A stretch of DNA of 64,000 nucleotides, from positions 682,001-746,000 of the forward strand of contig NZ_JAIVKJ010000001.1 in assembly GCF_020524885.1 (NCBI RefSeq). The letters are read 5' to 3'. Position 1 is the stretch's first letter, and each line of letters starts with the position of its first letter. Shown one piece after another: positions 48,605-57,834 of this stretch. This stretch comes from Microbulbifer elongatus (lineage in GTDB: Bacteria; Pseudomonadota; Gammaproteobacteria; Pseudomonadales; Cellvibrionaceae). The notes under the pieces were generated by a model. It was given only the letters and a program-made list of their open reading frames with translations, had not been told where the DNA came from and made no database searches. Position numbers and translations under genes: made by a program.

Positions 48605-50218
48605 TCACTTGAGGAGAAGCTTTAGAAGGTGGGAAGTAGAGCCATCCCAATCGTCCGGAATTTCCCCCTCAATCGCATCGTGTACCGCATTGCCAAGTAC
48701 CTTGCCAAGCTCCACGCCCCACTGATCAAACGGATTGATATCCAGCAGGCAGCCAAAGGTAAATACCTTGTGTTCGTAGAGAGCCAGCAGGCTGCCCAGA
48801 TGGAACGGGTCGAGTTTTTCCAGAATCAGGGTGTTACTCGGGCGGTTGCCGGGGATTACCTTGTGGGGAGCCAACTGGTGGACGTCTTTGTGAGTGTGGC
48901 CGGAAGCTTCCAGTTCCTTGCGCGCTTCCGCCAGTGACTTGCCCTTGAGCAATGCTTGGCTTTGGCTCAGGCAGCAGGCCAGCAGCCACTGATGTTGTTC
49001 TTTCAGCTCTGAGGTTGGCGTCTTGATCGCGACAAAATCCGCCGGAATCATGTCTGTGCCCTGGTGCAGAAGCTGGTGGAAGGAATGCTGGCCGTTGCTG
49101 CCTTCGGCCCCCCAGATCACACTGCCGCTGGGGTAGGGCAGGGGCTGTGCATCGCGGGTGACGCTTTTGCCCAGGCTCTCCATATCCAGTTGTTGTAGCC
49201 ATGCCGGGAACTTGGCTAGGCGCTGTGCATAGGGGAGTACTGCGAGGCTGCCTGCTTTCCAGCACTGGCGATACCAGAAGTGAATCAGCGCCATCAGCAC
49301 CGGTAGATTCTCTGCAAAATCCGCTTCCGCGAAATGTGTATCCATGGCATTGGCGCCTTTCAGCAGGTCGCTGTAAACGTCAAAACCACAGGCCAGTGCG
49401 ATGGGTAGGCCAATGGCGGACCAGAGTGAATAGCGGCCGCCTACCCAGTCCCACATCGGGAAAATATTCTGCGCAGCGATACCAAAATCCTGCGCGGCGG
49501 TCAGGTTACTGCTCACTGCCACAAAGTGTTTTTCCAGGTCTGACTCGGCGCAGCCGGCATCGAGCACCCACTGGCGCGCGGAGAGCGCGTTCTGGCGGGT
49601 TTCCAGGGTGGAGAAGGACTTGGATGCAACGATAAATAAAGTCTCGTCAGCGGACAGGGGAGCGATGGTATCGCTCAGGTCCGCTCCGTCGATATTCGCC
49701 ACAAAGTGCACGGTGAGGTCGTCTTTGTGCCAGGGGCGCAGGGCCTCACACACCATACGCGGCCCGAGATCTGAGCCACCGATACCAATATTGACCACGT
49801 GGCGGATTCGCTTGCCGCTATACCCGGTCCAGGCGCCGGAATGGACTTGCTCCACGAATCGGGCCATTTGCACTCGACAGTCGGCTACCGCCTGTTCGTG
49901 TTCGGTCTTCGGCTCTCCCTGGAAGCGCAGAGCGGTGTGCAGAGCGGGACGGTGCTCGGTGTTATTGATACAGGCACCGGACAGCAACGCCTCGATGCTG
50001 GCCTTGAGTTGTGCGATTTCCGTGTAATCCAGCAGCTGTTGCAGCGTGTCCGCACTGAGCAGGTTTTTGCTGTAATCGAGGTAAATACCCGCGGCCTCTG
50101 CGCTGAAAGCCTGAGCGCGGTTCGGATCGGAAGCGAACAGTTCCCGCAGCGACCAGCGCTGGTGGTCTTTGTGCTGTTGTAATTTGGAAATGGCGGCGGA
50201 CAGGGGGAGAGCATCCAT
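48605..50218 (-). CDS. pgi: Glucose-6-phosphate isomerase
   Basis: A 537-residue phosphoglucose isomerase that interconverts glucose-6-phosphate and fructose-6-phosphate. SKSFSTLETRQNA and GGRYSLWSAIGLPIAL bind the phosphate, WGAEGSNGQHSFHQLLHQG and NPFDQWGVELGK are the two SIS-domain signatures with the catalytic Glu and Lys. ATG 50218 is chosen over TTG 50224. It stands alone, convergent with the slipin gene; its 3' end faces repeats D and C. The upstream gap of about 390 bases should hold its promoter. Confidence 0.95.
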   Translation of the reverse strand: MDALPLSAAISKLQQHKDHQRWSLRELFASDPNRAQAFSAEAAGIYLDYSKNLLSADTLQQLLDYTEIAQLKASIEALLSGACINNTEHRPALHTALRFQGEPKTEHEQAVADCRVQMARFVEQVHSGAWTGYSGKRIRHVVNIGIGGSDLGPRMVCEALRPWHKDDLTVHFVANIDGADLSDTIAPLSADETLFIVASKSFSTLETRQNALSARQWVLDAGCAESDLEKHFVAVSSNLTAAQDFGIAAQNIFPMWDWVGGRYSLWSAIGLPIALACGFDVYSDLLKGANAMDTHFAEADFAENLPVLMALIHFWYRQCWKAGSLAVLPYAQRLAKFPAWLQQLDMESLGKSVTRDAQPLPYPSGSVIWGAEGSNGQHSFHQLLHQGTDMIPADFVAIKTPTSELKEQHQWLLACCLSQSQALLKGKSLAEARKELEASGHTHKDVHQLAPHKVIPGNRPSNTLILEKLDPFHLGSLLALYEHKVFTFGCLLDINPFDQWGVELGKVLGNAVHDAIEGEIPDDWDGSTSHLLKLLLK

Positions 50219-50609
50219 GGTCAATATTTATTCGCTAAGAGGTGATTGTTCAGAAAGGAAACCGCTGATATTAGCGACAAATGCGGCGTGCGGCCAGTAG
50301 TGGCCGTTGAAGCTGGGAAAAGCCAAACAGGGTGCAATAGCTTCGTAAAATTCTTCCGTCATGCGTGGAAGTTGTGTGCGCAGGGCAAAGCTGGAAAAAG
50401 CTGGCGAAGAATTATTAAGGTATTAAGCGTCAAAAGCGGGCTGTAACAAAGTGGGAATTGGGACGATTAAGAGAAGCTGATAAATGGCACAAGTTGTAGG
50501 GGACGGTGCCGACGATGATTGAGTATCGGTCTTGGTTGAAAATCAAAGGTCCAGAAATGCAAAATGCCGCTTCGAAAAGCGGCATTTGCATGAACCTGTA
50601 TGAGAGTGG
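50219..50609. other. Intergenic region between pgi and the small lipoprotein gene
   Basis: About 390 bases without a convincing gene; it is A/T-richer than its surroundings. It contains the lipoprotein terminator (50562-50587), and the pgi promoter should lie in its left part, though I cannot point to clear -35/-10 boxes. No repeat or RNA structure other than the terminator is evident. Confidence 0.5.
50562..50587 (-). terminator. Intrinsic terminator of the small lipoprotein gene
   Basis: AAATGCCGCTT and AAGCGGCATTT form an 11-bp stem with a CGAA loop; on the minus strand it is followed by TTGCATTTC. It lies 23 bases beyond the stop at 50610. The stem is strong, though the T-run is interrupted. 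Confidence 0.75.
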
Positions 50610-50804
50610 TTATTTAACCACTTTCATGCAGCGAACATTATCGGATGCCATCCAGCAATCCGCGTCCGCAGGACAGGCCATGGAAGTTGGAATCTGTTCT
50701 GACCCCGGAGGGCAGGCGGCCGGCATCGGAGCCGGTGCACAACAACCTGCGAGGACCAGTGCACAAATAATTCCGGTTAAGTACTTGGCTGGAGTGAAAT
50801 TCAT
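50610..50804 (-). CDS. Small Cys-rich lipoprotein
   Basis: A 64-residue predicted lipoprotein. The signal peptide ends with the lipobox LAGC (lipidated Cys21), and the mature part of about 44 residues holds six cysteines including the lipidated one (CC, AAC, MAC, ADC, VRC), so disulfides are likely. ATG 50804 is preceded by a near-perfect AAGGAG seven bases upstream, and an intrinsic terminator follows, which together make a real gene convincing despite its size. Pro/Ala-rich after the lipidated Cys. No family recognised; the Trp in DADCWM may be conserved. Confidence 0.72.
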   Translation of the reverse strand: MNFTPAKYLTGIICALVLAGCCAPAPMPAACPPGSEQIPTSMACPADADCWMASDNVRCMKVVK

Positions 50805-51238
50805 CCCCTAACTCCTTTCCGTTGATGTTAGTCAATAGCATAGACAATAAAACGTCACCTGTTTGGTGTGCTTTGTAAAAATCTTTTCTACAAACATACC
50901 GCCCAATGGAGTGTAATAGGCGCGCGGTTAAAATAGCCGCCAGAGGTGAATTCAGGATAAAACCGCTGCCAGTTTGTCGTCGCGATAGGCCTGAATTCAA
51001 AGGGTTTCCCGCCAAATTATGGTTTTGCCCATTGCGGGGTGGGAAAGAATTTTTTCATCGGCGTAAAAAAGGATTGTTTTTCCTTTTTCTCTCGGTGTTT
51101 TTGCAAAAAACTACGCCAGAATGCCGAAAAAATAACTGGAATGATCGAAATAAAGTCGATGAATTGCGCGCATATTTTCATGCGCGCGATGAACACAGGG
51201 TAGGGGAAGGCTGACTCTGGCGCGCGACTGTCTTTCTT
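50805..51238. other. Intergenic region
   Basis: About 430 bases that are A/T-rich and carry no convincing gene on either strand; the short plus-strand frame here has no ribosome site or protein-like composition. The lipoprotein ribosome site and promoter lie at its left edge. TGAATTCAGG at about 50948 and CCTGAATTCA at about 50990 form a ten-base inverted repeat, otherwise nothing stands out. Confidence 0.5.
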
Positions 51239-52285
51239 TCAGCTTCCGTTGGGTGACAAAAATTCGCCGAATGCGCGCGCTACAGATTCTTTGCGTTGCG
51301 GATTTCTTAAAACGCCGAGCAGGACATTGCGTTGTTGCGGAAGAAAAAGCAGGTCGGTCAGTAACAGATTAAACGTCTGTTGAGGCTGGCTGGCGCTCAG
51401 GTTTTCCAACCAGAGTTGCGCGATCTCAGGTACTTCAAGGTCTGCATGACAGCGGCTGCCGATGGCGGCCAGTACTTCGCCATGTGTTCCTGCAACGCCC
51501 TGTAATACATCCAGTAAAAACTGCTGACGCATACCCGTCGCAATACTGTGGGACACACCTCGAATAATGGCGGTTACCAGATTCAGGTCGGGCTCATCCT
51601 CCGCGAGGGTCTTTTCCGCCCGGCGAATCAGTGGCTCGGCCAGGTAGTGGTCAATTGCTTCGCTTTCCAGGCACTGGCACAGCGGGATCAGGGCCGGTGC
51701 CGCAAAGCGTGGCAGGCTCGCGGCCAGCGCATCCCTCTCCTCCTCCCAGCGCACCGCCAGGTCCGCCATGCCCTGCAGAGCCAGTTGGTCCCAGGGGAAA
51801 GAGGCAGGGTCTTTGGCGTAGGCTTTGGCTGCAGGGTAGTGATCGCTGGCTGGCTGCTTCAGCACACGAGCGGCCTTGGCGTGAAACACCGCGCGCTTTT
51901 CTGCCGCTGGTGTAAACACCAGACCGCTGTCTTCCAGCGCCTGCTGTAAATATTTGCCGGGATCCTTACTGCCGTTGCCCTGCGGATAGAGCGCCTGGTG
52001 CAATTGTTTGAGGAAGCGGTCGCGAATGGGGAGCAGCAGTTTACCCTGCTCGTCCAGGGGCAACTGCAGAAACCACACCACCGGGGCTCCTTCGGTACTG
52101 TCGTCCGCGGGCCAAAGCAGTAAACCGCACCAGGCCTGGCGAAGGTAGGGGCTTGGCCAGGGCGCAGCTCCTTCCTCAAAGGCCTCAGCGGTTTTTTTAC
52201 TGATTGGCTGGACGCGGCGGCCCAGGTCAAACCACCGCACATTGAAGCGGGCGGTGGTGATCAGGTCGGTCAGTGTCTTCGACAT
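51239..52285 (-). CDS. DUF3549 family protein
   Basis: A 348-residue soluble protein of DUF3549, a gammaproteobacterial family of unknown role. Recognisable are the start MSKTLTDLITTARFNVRWFDLGRRV, QAWCGLLLWP, PVVWFLQLPLDEQGKL and WDQLALQGMADLAVRW. No catalytic motif is visible. ATG 52285 gives the family N-terminus; the frame is open upstream to 52429 inside nhaC. It follows nhaC by 31 bases on the same strand and is probably cotranscribed. Confidence 0.83.
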   Translation of the reverse strand: MSKTLTDLITTARFNVRWFDLGRRVQPISKKTAEAFEEGAAPWPSPYLRQAWCGLLLWPADDSTEGAPVVWFLQLPLDEQGKLLLPIRDRFLKQLHQALYPQGNGSKDPGKYLQQALEDSGLVFTPAAEKRAVFHAKAARVLKQPASDHYPAAKAYAKDPASFPWDQLALQGMADLAVRWEEERDALAASLPRFAAPALIPLCQCLESEAIDHYLAEPLIRRAEKTLAEDEPDLNLVTAIIRGVSHSIATGMRQQFLLDVLQGVAGTHGEVLAAIGSRCHADLEVPEIAQLWLENLSASQPQQTFNLLLTDLLFLPQQRNVLLGVLRNPQRKESVARAFGEFLSPNGS

Positions 52286-52316
52286 CAGTGCTCTCAGAGA
52301 TGCTCTCAGGGGGCGC

Positions 52317-53807
52317 TCAGGCCTTTGCTGCGTCCGCCAGGGGTTGTTGCTTGCCCAACGGCATCTGCTTGAAGTGCAGCCACCCGTAGGCAATCGCCAG
52401 CAGTGGGCAGATGATGTTGAACAGGGCAAAGGGGGCGTAGGTGAAGGTGGCGATACCCAGGGTCGCGCTCATATAAGCGCCACAGGTATTCCACGGAATC
52501 AGTACGGAGGTAATGGTGCCGGAGTCCTCCAGGGTGCGCGACAGGTTCAGCCCGTGCAACCCTTTGCCTTCGAAGGCTTCGCGGAACATGCGGCCGGGAA
52601 TGATGATGGCCATGTACTGGTCGCCAGCGGCGGCATTCATACCGAAACAGGTGAGTACAGTGGAAGTGATCAGGCCGCCCACAGTTTTTACGCCTGACAG
52701 AGCCCAGTTGACGATGCGCTCAAGGAAGCCGGCGCGCTCCATCACGCCGCCAAAGGCCATGGCAGAAATAATTAGCCAGATCGTATTGAGCATGCTGCTC
52801 ATACCGCCTTTGGACAGCAGCGAGGCGACCGCTTCATTGCTGGAGGTGGATTTATAGCCATCGAACAGGCTGTGCCAGGCGCCCTTCAGCAGGCTCAATG
52901 GGCCTTCGCCACCAGCTAGCTGGCGGGTGGCATTGGGTTCGAAGATCATAGCGATCACGCAGCCTACCAGGGAGCCGATGATCAGCGTGGGGTAGGCTGG
53001 CACCTTCTTCCAGGCCATCGCCAGCAGCAGCACCAGGGGCAACAGGCTTACGATGGAAATACGGAACTCTTCCTGCAGAGCGCCCAGCAGTTTCTGGATG
53101 TCTTCTGCTGAGGCGTGGGCAGTGTCGGAGCTGAGGCCGATGAACGCGAAGATCACCAGTGCGATCACGAACGCAGGCATGGTGGTCCACAGCATATGGC
53201 GTATATGCAGGAACAGGTCATTGGAAGTGACCGCGGCGGCCACGTTGGTGGTGTCGGAGAGGGGCGACATTTTGTCGCCAAAGTAGGCGCCGGAAATCAC
53301 CGCGCCGGCGGTAATCGCCGGGTTCAGGTTCAGCGCGGCGGCAATACCCATCAATGCCACACCGAGAGTGCCTGCGGTGGTCCAGCTGGAACCAATACTG
53401 AGGCCGACGATCGCGCAAATGACGCAGCTCGCGGCGTAGAACCACTGGGGCGAAAGCATCTGCACCCCGTAATAGATCATCGAGGGGACGGTGCCGGCGA
53501 GAATCCAGCTGCCTATCAGCGCGCCCACCGCCAGTAGAATGAGAATGGCGCCGAACACCAGGCTAATACCGTGGAGCATGCCGCCTTCCATTTCCTTCCA
53601 GGTAAAGCCATTTTTCATGCCCACCAGTGCGGCGACGCCGGCGCACAGTAAAAGGGCGATCTGGTTGGGGCCGTAGGAGGAGTCCGCGCCGTAGAAGAAT
53701 ACCGAGAGAGAAAGCAGTGCGATCAGGATCAGGAGAGGAATCAGGGCATCCAGCAGGCTGGGACTGCGGTGGTCGTGCTGCGGGTTGCTGGAACTGGTGT
53801 CGGTCAA
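52317..53807 (-). CDS. nhaC: NhaC-type Na+/H+ antiporter
   Basis: A 496-residue polytopic transporter of the NhaC family, with about eleven membrane helices. GLSIGSSWTTAGTLGVALMGIA, AGAVISGAYFGDKMSPLSDTTNVAAAVT and the C-terminal DSGTITSVLIPWNTCGAYMSATLG are characteristic. It exports sodium in exchange for protons, expected in a marine organism. The start is TTG 53807 with GGAGA seven bases upstream; the frame upstream to 53831 lacks a site. DUF3549 follows. Confidence 0.9.
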   Translation of the reverse strand: MTDTSSSNPQHDHRSPSLLDALIPLLILIALLSLSVFFYGADSSYGPNQIALLLCAGVAALVGMKNGFTWKEMEGGMLHGISLVFGAILILLAVGALIGSWILAGTVPSMIYYGVQMLSPQWFYAASCVICAIVGLSIGSSWTTAGTLGVALMGIAAALNLNPAITAGAVISGAYFGDKMSPLSDTTNVAAAVTSNDLFLHIRHMLWTTMPAFVIALVIFAFIGLSSDTAHASAEDIQKLLGALQEEFRISIVSLLPLVLLLAMAWKKVPAYPTLIIGSLVGCVIAMIFEPNATRQLAGGEGPLSLLKGAWHSLFDGYKSTSSNEAVASLLSKGGMSSMLNTIWLIISAMAFGGVMERAGFLERIVNWALSGVKTVGGLITSTVLTCFGMNAAAGDQYMAIIIPGRMFREAFEGKGLHGLNLSRTLEDSGTITSVLIPWNTCGAYMSATLGIATFTYAPFALFNIICPLLAIAYGWLHFKQMPLGKQQPLADAAKA

Positions 53808-54139
53808 AAGATGGTCTCCTAATGCAGGCAAATAGTGGCAAGCAAGTCGCGGCTGCCCCGCTTGTGACCGGGCTGCCAGGTCAGTTTCTTGTTATGAAGC
53901 GCGTATTCTCGGGGCGGGCGCTTTATATGTCTATAGCGAGCAGTTTGAGGTGGGATACCCCCGGGGTAACCGCTGAGTCGACCGTGGTGCTGGTAGTTCT
54001 CCCGCGCATCCGGTATGTTCTGCGCCGGTTTTGCCCACAGTGCCTTCATTGGCAACTGTCTGGGCCACAATAAGAAAGCGCCAGAGCGCAGCGTCCGCAA
54101 AAGAGATGGTGCGCTGAAGTTGGCAGGTAGTTGAATTCC
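53808..54139. other. Divergent intergenic region
   Basis: About 330 bases between nhaC (leftward) and the PlsC-type acyltransferase (rightward), so both promoters should be here. No gene, repeat or strong hairpin is evident by eye; ACCCCCGGGGT at about 53957 is a short G/C palindrome. Confidence 0.45.
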
Positions 54140-55315
54140 ATGAATGCGAGAAACCCGGACCCTAGTCAATTCGATGAAATCCGCCCCTATCGGGACGATG
54201 AGGTGCGCCCGGCACTTCGACGTCTGGTAGACGACCCGGAAATGTCCCGGGTGGTGGCGCATTTCCTGCTTCCCGGCGCCGCGAGCAAGCTGGAGCGCCC
54301 GCTTGCGTGGCTGGTGCGCCAGTTTGTGCGCTTTGAGTTCCGCAAGGCCAACAATGTACGCGGTGTGCAGGAAGTAATCGCCAAGTACCTGGAAAAGGCG
54401 GTTAACCGCACCAGCTGTGGCCTCAGTATCTCCGGCCTGGACACATTGCCGCGTGATCGTGCCTGCCTGTTTGTCAGTAATCACCGCGACATCGCCATGG
54501 ACCCGGCTCTTGCCATTCTCGCGATGTTCAAGGAAGGGCACGAGACGTCCCGCATCGCCATTGGCGACAACCTGCTGTCCAAGCAGTTCGCTACCGACAT
54601 CATGAAGCTGAATAAGTGCTTTGTGGTGAAGCGCAGCTCCGGTAGCCGCCGCGAGAAGCTGATGGCGGCAACCACGCTTTCCCAATATATCCACCACTCC
54701 ATTGTTAATGAAAATGAGCATGTGTGGATCGCCCAGCGCGCTGGCCGCGCCAAAGACGGCCGTGACCGTACCAATCCGGCGCTGGCGGCCATGTTTGCCA
54801 TGGCCAAGCCCAAGGAGCAGCCGTTTGCGGAGTTCTGGAAGGAACTGCACATAGTGCCTCTGGCGATTTCCTACGAGTGGGATCCCTGCGACCGCCACAA
54901 GGCGCGCGAGCTGTATATCAAGGAACACCAGGACGAATACCAGAAGAAAGCCCACGAGGACCTGGGCAGTATTGCCAAGGGCGTGGTGGGCCAGAAGGGG
55001 CATATCCATGCCGCTTTCGGTACGCCGATCGAGAAAGATTTCAATGATGTGGGTGCGCTGGCGGACGAGATTGATCGACAGATCATTGGCAACTACGTAC
55101 TGCACCCCACCAATCTGATTGCCTACCAGATGATCTACGGCGAGGCCCCGGATCTGCCGGTAGGCTACCCGCCCAAGCCCTGGCACCCGGATGAGCACCA
55201 GGAAATCCGCGAGCAGTTCGAAGCGCGCATGGCCAAGATCGACGAGCGCTGGCGGGACAAGGCCATCCAGGGGTACGCGAATCCGGTGGTATCTAGACTG
55301 GCGTACGAGTCGTAG
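54140..55315 (+). CDS. PlsC-type glycerol-phosphate acyltransferase family protein
   Basis: A 391-residue acyltransferase of the LPLAT superfamily. The catalytic HX4D motif is NHRDIAMDPALAI, with KRSSGSRREKLMAATTL and WIAQRAGRAKDGRDRTNPALAAM as the substrate-binding blocks; no membrane helix is obvious. It is longer than PlsC (about 245 residues) and resembles the larger 1-acylglycerol-3-phosphate acyltransferase group of Pseudomonas-like bacteria. ATG 54140 is chosen over TTG 54131. Its role (acyl chain addition in membrane lipid synthesis) is inferred from the family. Palindromic repeat E follows. Confidence 0.82.
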   Translation: MNARNPDPSQFDEIRPYRDDEVRPALRRLVDDPEMSRVVAHFLLPGAASKLERPLAWLVRQFVRFEFRKANNVRGVQEVIAKYLEKAVNRTSCGLSISGLDTLPRDRACLFVSNHRDIAMDPALAILAMFKEGHETSRIAIGDNLLSKQFATDIMKLNKCFVVKRSSGSRREKLMAATTLSQYIHHSIVNENEHVWIAQRAGRAKDGRDRTNPALAAMFAMAKPKEQPFAEFWKELHIVPLAISYEWDPCDRHKARELYIKEHQDEYQKKAHEDLGSIAKGVVGQKGHIHAAFGTPIEKDFNDVGALADEIDRQIIGNYVLHPTNLIAYQMIYGEAPDLPVGYPPKPWHPDEHQEIREQFEARMAKIDERWRDKAIQGYANPVVSRLAYES

Positions 55316-55342
55316 TTTTTTCGGGGCTCTAAAGCTGGAATT

Positions 55343-55469
55343 GTGGCGGCGAAGCACTGGATGGGGGGCAGGGCCGGGCTAGGCGCCCCCCTTCAATACG
55401 TCCCTCTACGCTTCGTCGCAAACATCCTTGTTTGCGACGATCCTGAAAACCCCCGCCCAGCACTTCGCC
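55343..55469 (+). repeat. Nested palindromic repeat, copy E (degenerate left arm)
   Basis: A 127-bp element between the acyltransferase and dinG. GTGGCGG is at 55343, and the outer tips GGCGAAGCACTGG (55348) and CCAGCACTTCGCC (55457-55469) still pair. The rest of the left arm is replaced by a G/C-rich stretch that makes its own small hairpin (GGGGGGC/GCCCCCC, 55363-55391). The inner hairpin TCGTCGCAAAC/GTTTGCGACGA (55413-55440) and the linker CAATACGTCCCTCTACGCT are kept. Confidence 0.83.
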
Positions 55470-55656
55470 TTCGCTTACCCTCTGTTCTCCGTTAGAAAAC
55501 ACGGATACCCAGTGCTTGGTCGCTTCCCTACTTTCAGATAGCCGTCATCGGACTGCTCGACAAATCAGCGCATACGAAACCCAGTTGGCTAAACCCTGAA
55601 CAAGCGTGGATAATGCCCGGCTGATTTAACTTCAATGCATACCCAGCCGGTCCCCA

Positions 55657-57834
55657 GTGCTCAGCGATAAAGACAAAGAATCCATCCAGAACGCCTACCG
55701 TCAGTTTCTCAATGGCCGCGAACTGAAAGCCCGCTACGGCCAGAAGCTGATGATTGCAGCCATTGCCCGCGCGTTGGGCGGTATCGAGCGCAATGGCGCC
55801 GGTGAACGGGACCACGGTAAGACCGACGGCCAGCACATCTGCGTGGTGGAGGCAGGTACCGGTACCGGCAAAACGGTCTCCTACCTGCTGGCAGCCATAC
55901 CCATGGCGATTGCCCACGACAAGACCCTCGTCGTCTCTACCGCAACCGTGGCCCTGCAGGAGCAGATCATCAACAAGGACCTGCCCGAGCTGGTTCGCCA
56001 CTCCGGCCTGAAGTTCGAGGTGTCCCTCGCCAAAGGGCGCGGCCGCTATATGTGCCTGTCCAAGCTCGATCAGCTCCTCACGGAACTTACATCCAGTGGT
56101 ATCGGTGCCTCCATGGCACTGTACGAAGACGAAAAGCCCCAGGTGGACGAAGTTGGTATCAAGCTGTACCGGGAAATGGCCGATCAGCTGGCCACTGGCA
56201 GCTGGGATGGCGATCGTGACAATTGGAAAGACACCATCGAAGGCGAAGACTGGAGCCGGGTGACCACCGACCACCGTCAGTGCAGTGGCCGCCGCTGCCC
56301 GCACGTGAGCAGCTGCAGCTTCTTCCGCGCCCGCGAGAGCCTGGGCAAAAGCCGGGTGATCGTCGCTAACCACGATCTGCTGCTGGCAGATCTGGCCTTG
56401 GGTGGTGGTGCCATCCTGCCCGCGCCAGAAGATTCCATTTATGTGCTGGACGAAGCCCACCACCTGCCGGATAAGGCACTGAACCACTTTGCGCACCACA
56501 GCCGTGTGGGCGCCACCACTGGCTGGCTGGATCAAGCCAATAAAAATCTGAGCCAGCTGCTGGGCGAGATTGGTGATGGCGCAGAGCTGGATCGTGCCGG
56601 CGAGGAGCTTCCCGCGCTGTTTACTTCGGCGAAGCAGAAGATGGAGATGGCCTGGCCTTTGTTGGAAGACCTGTGCGAATTTGACGAAGACCGCCGTGGT
56701 GGCTCTGGCGGGAGCCCGGGGCGCAGTGCACGCCACCGGTTTGAGGGTGGCGTGGTGCCGGAATCCCTGATGCAGCTGGCGGATCAGCTGCGCGAAGACT
56801 TCGATGAGATGGAAGCGCTGCTAGGCAAGATGGTGCAGGTAGTCCAGCGCATGATGGAGGATGCCCACAGTCCGGTACCCATTGTTGATCTGGAGCGCTG
56901 GTACCCGGTACTCGGTGGCTGGCACGGCCGCGCCGAGGCCAACCTGGAACTCTGGGCAAACTATTCCCGAGAGGATCAGGGCTCGGTACCGCAGGCGCGC
57001 TGGGTGACCCTGGTGGACTGGGGCGGCTCGTTTGATTTTGAAGTGTGCAGTTCACCGATTCTCGCCGGCAAGACCCTTGAATACAGCCTGTGGCGGCGCT
57101 GTTACGGCGCGGTGCTTACCTCGGCCACGCTGACGGCGCTGGGGCGCTTCGATCGCCTGAAAATGCGCGCCGGTACCCCGGACAATGCCAGCTATGAAAT
57201 TGTCCCCAGTCCGTTTGATTTTTCCCGCGCGGAACTGCGCGTGCCGAAAGATGCGGTAGAGGCCAACAACGCGGACCTGCACACGGATGCGGTGATCGAG
57301 GCCTTGCCGGGGCTCCTCAGTGACGGGGGTTCGGATGGCGGCAGTGGCGGTGCGCTGGTGCTGTTTGCCTCCCGTCGACAAATGGAGACCGTCTACGAAT
57401 CCCTGCCCGGGACCTGGCGCAACCGCATCCTCATGCAGGGGCAGCAGTCCCGCCAGCAGCTGCTCGATAGTCATAAAAAGAGCGTCGACAGTGGTGGCCA
57501 CAGCGTGCTGTTCGGCCTCGCCAGCTTCGCCGAGGGACTCGATCTGCCCGGCGATTACTGTCGCCATGTGATTATTGCGAAATTACCCTTTGCTGTACCG
57601 GACGACCCCATCGAGGCGGCGCTGGCGGAGTGGATTGAGGCCAAGGGCGGCAACCCGTTTATGCAGATCACCGTGCCGGACACGGCGCTGAAACTGGTAC
57701 AGGCTTGCGGGCGCCTGCTGCGTACGGAAAAAGACAGCGGCATCATCACCCTGCTGGACCGGCGGATAGTCACCAAGCGCTACGGGCGCGCCATGTTGGA
57801 TTCTCTGCCGCCGTTTCGTCGCCTGATCAATTGA
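55657..57834 (+). CDS. dinG: ATP-dependent DNA helicase DinG
   Basis: A 725-residue superfamily 2 helicase with an Fe-S cluster (XPD-like). Walker A is GTGTGKT (residues 67-73), the Walker B box is DEAH at 265-268, and the four cluster cysteines are Cys132 in YMCLSKL and Cys209, Cys214 and Cys220 in QCSGRRCPHVSSC. Motifs V/VI are seen near VLFGLASFAEGLDLPGDYC and VQACGRLLRTEKDSG. It unwinds R-loops and D-loops and is part of the damage response. GTG 55657 starts the family N-terminus; the upstream ATG at 55635 is out of frame. YqcC follows 44 bases later. Confidence 0.93.
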   Translation: MLSDKDKESIQNAYRQFLNGRELKARYGQKLMIAAIARALGGIERNGAGERDHGKTDGQHICVVEAGTGTGKTVSYLLAAIPMAIAHDKTLVVSTATVALQEQIINKDLPELVRHSGLKFEVSLAKGRGRYMCLSKLDQLLTELTSSGIGASMALYEDEKPQVDEVGIKLYREMADQLATGSWDGDRDNWKDTIEGEDWSRVTTDHRQCSGRRCPHVSSCSFFRARESLGKSRVIVANHDLLLADLALGGGAILPAPEDSIYVLDEAHHLPDKALNHFAHHSRVGATTGWLDQANKNLSQLLGEIGDGAELDRAGEELPALFTSAKQKMEMAWPLLEDLCEFDEDRRGGSGGSPGRSARHRFEGGVVPESLMQLADQLREDFDEMEALLGKMVQVVQRMMEDAHSPVPIVDLERWYPVLGGWHGRAEANLELWANYSREDQGSVPQARWVTLVDWGGSFDFEVCSSPILAGKTLEYSLWRRCYGAVLTSATLTALGRFDRLKMRAGTPDNASYEIVPSPFDFSRAELRVPKDAVEANNADLHTDAVIEALPGLLSDGGSDGGSGGALVLFASRRQMETVYESLPGTWRNRILMQGQQSRQQLLDSHKKSVDSGGHSVLFGLASFAEGLDLPGDYCRHVIIAKLPFAVPDDPIEAALAEWIEAKGGNPFMQITVPDTALKLVQACGRLLRTEKDSGIITLLDRRIVTKRYGRAMLDSLPPFRRLIN

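Noticed and set aside
50506-50811. A 101-codon plus-strand frame over the small lipoprotein
   Set aside because: The opposite strand has a lipobox, an AAGGAG ribosome site and a terminator; the plus frame runs through that terminator and has no site.
53819-55357. A 512-codon minus-strand frame antisense to the PlsC-type acyltransferase
   Set aside because: Antisense to a gene with a complete HX4D motif; low-complexity composition typical of shadows.
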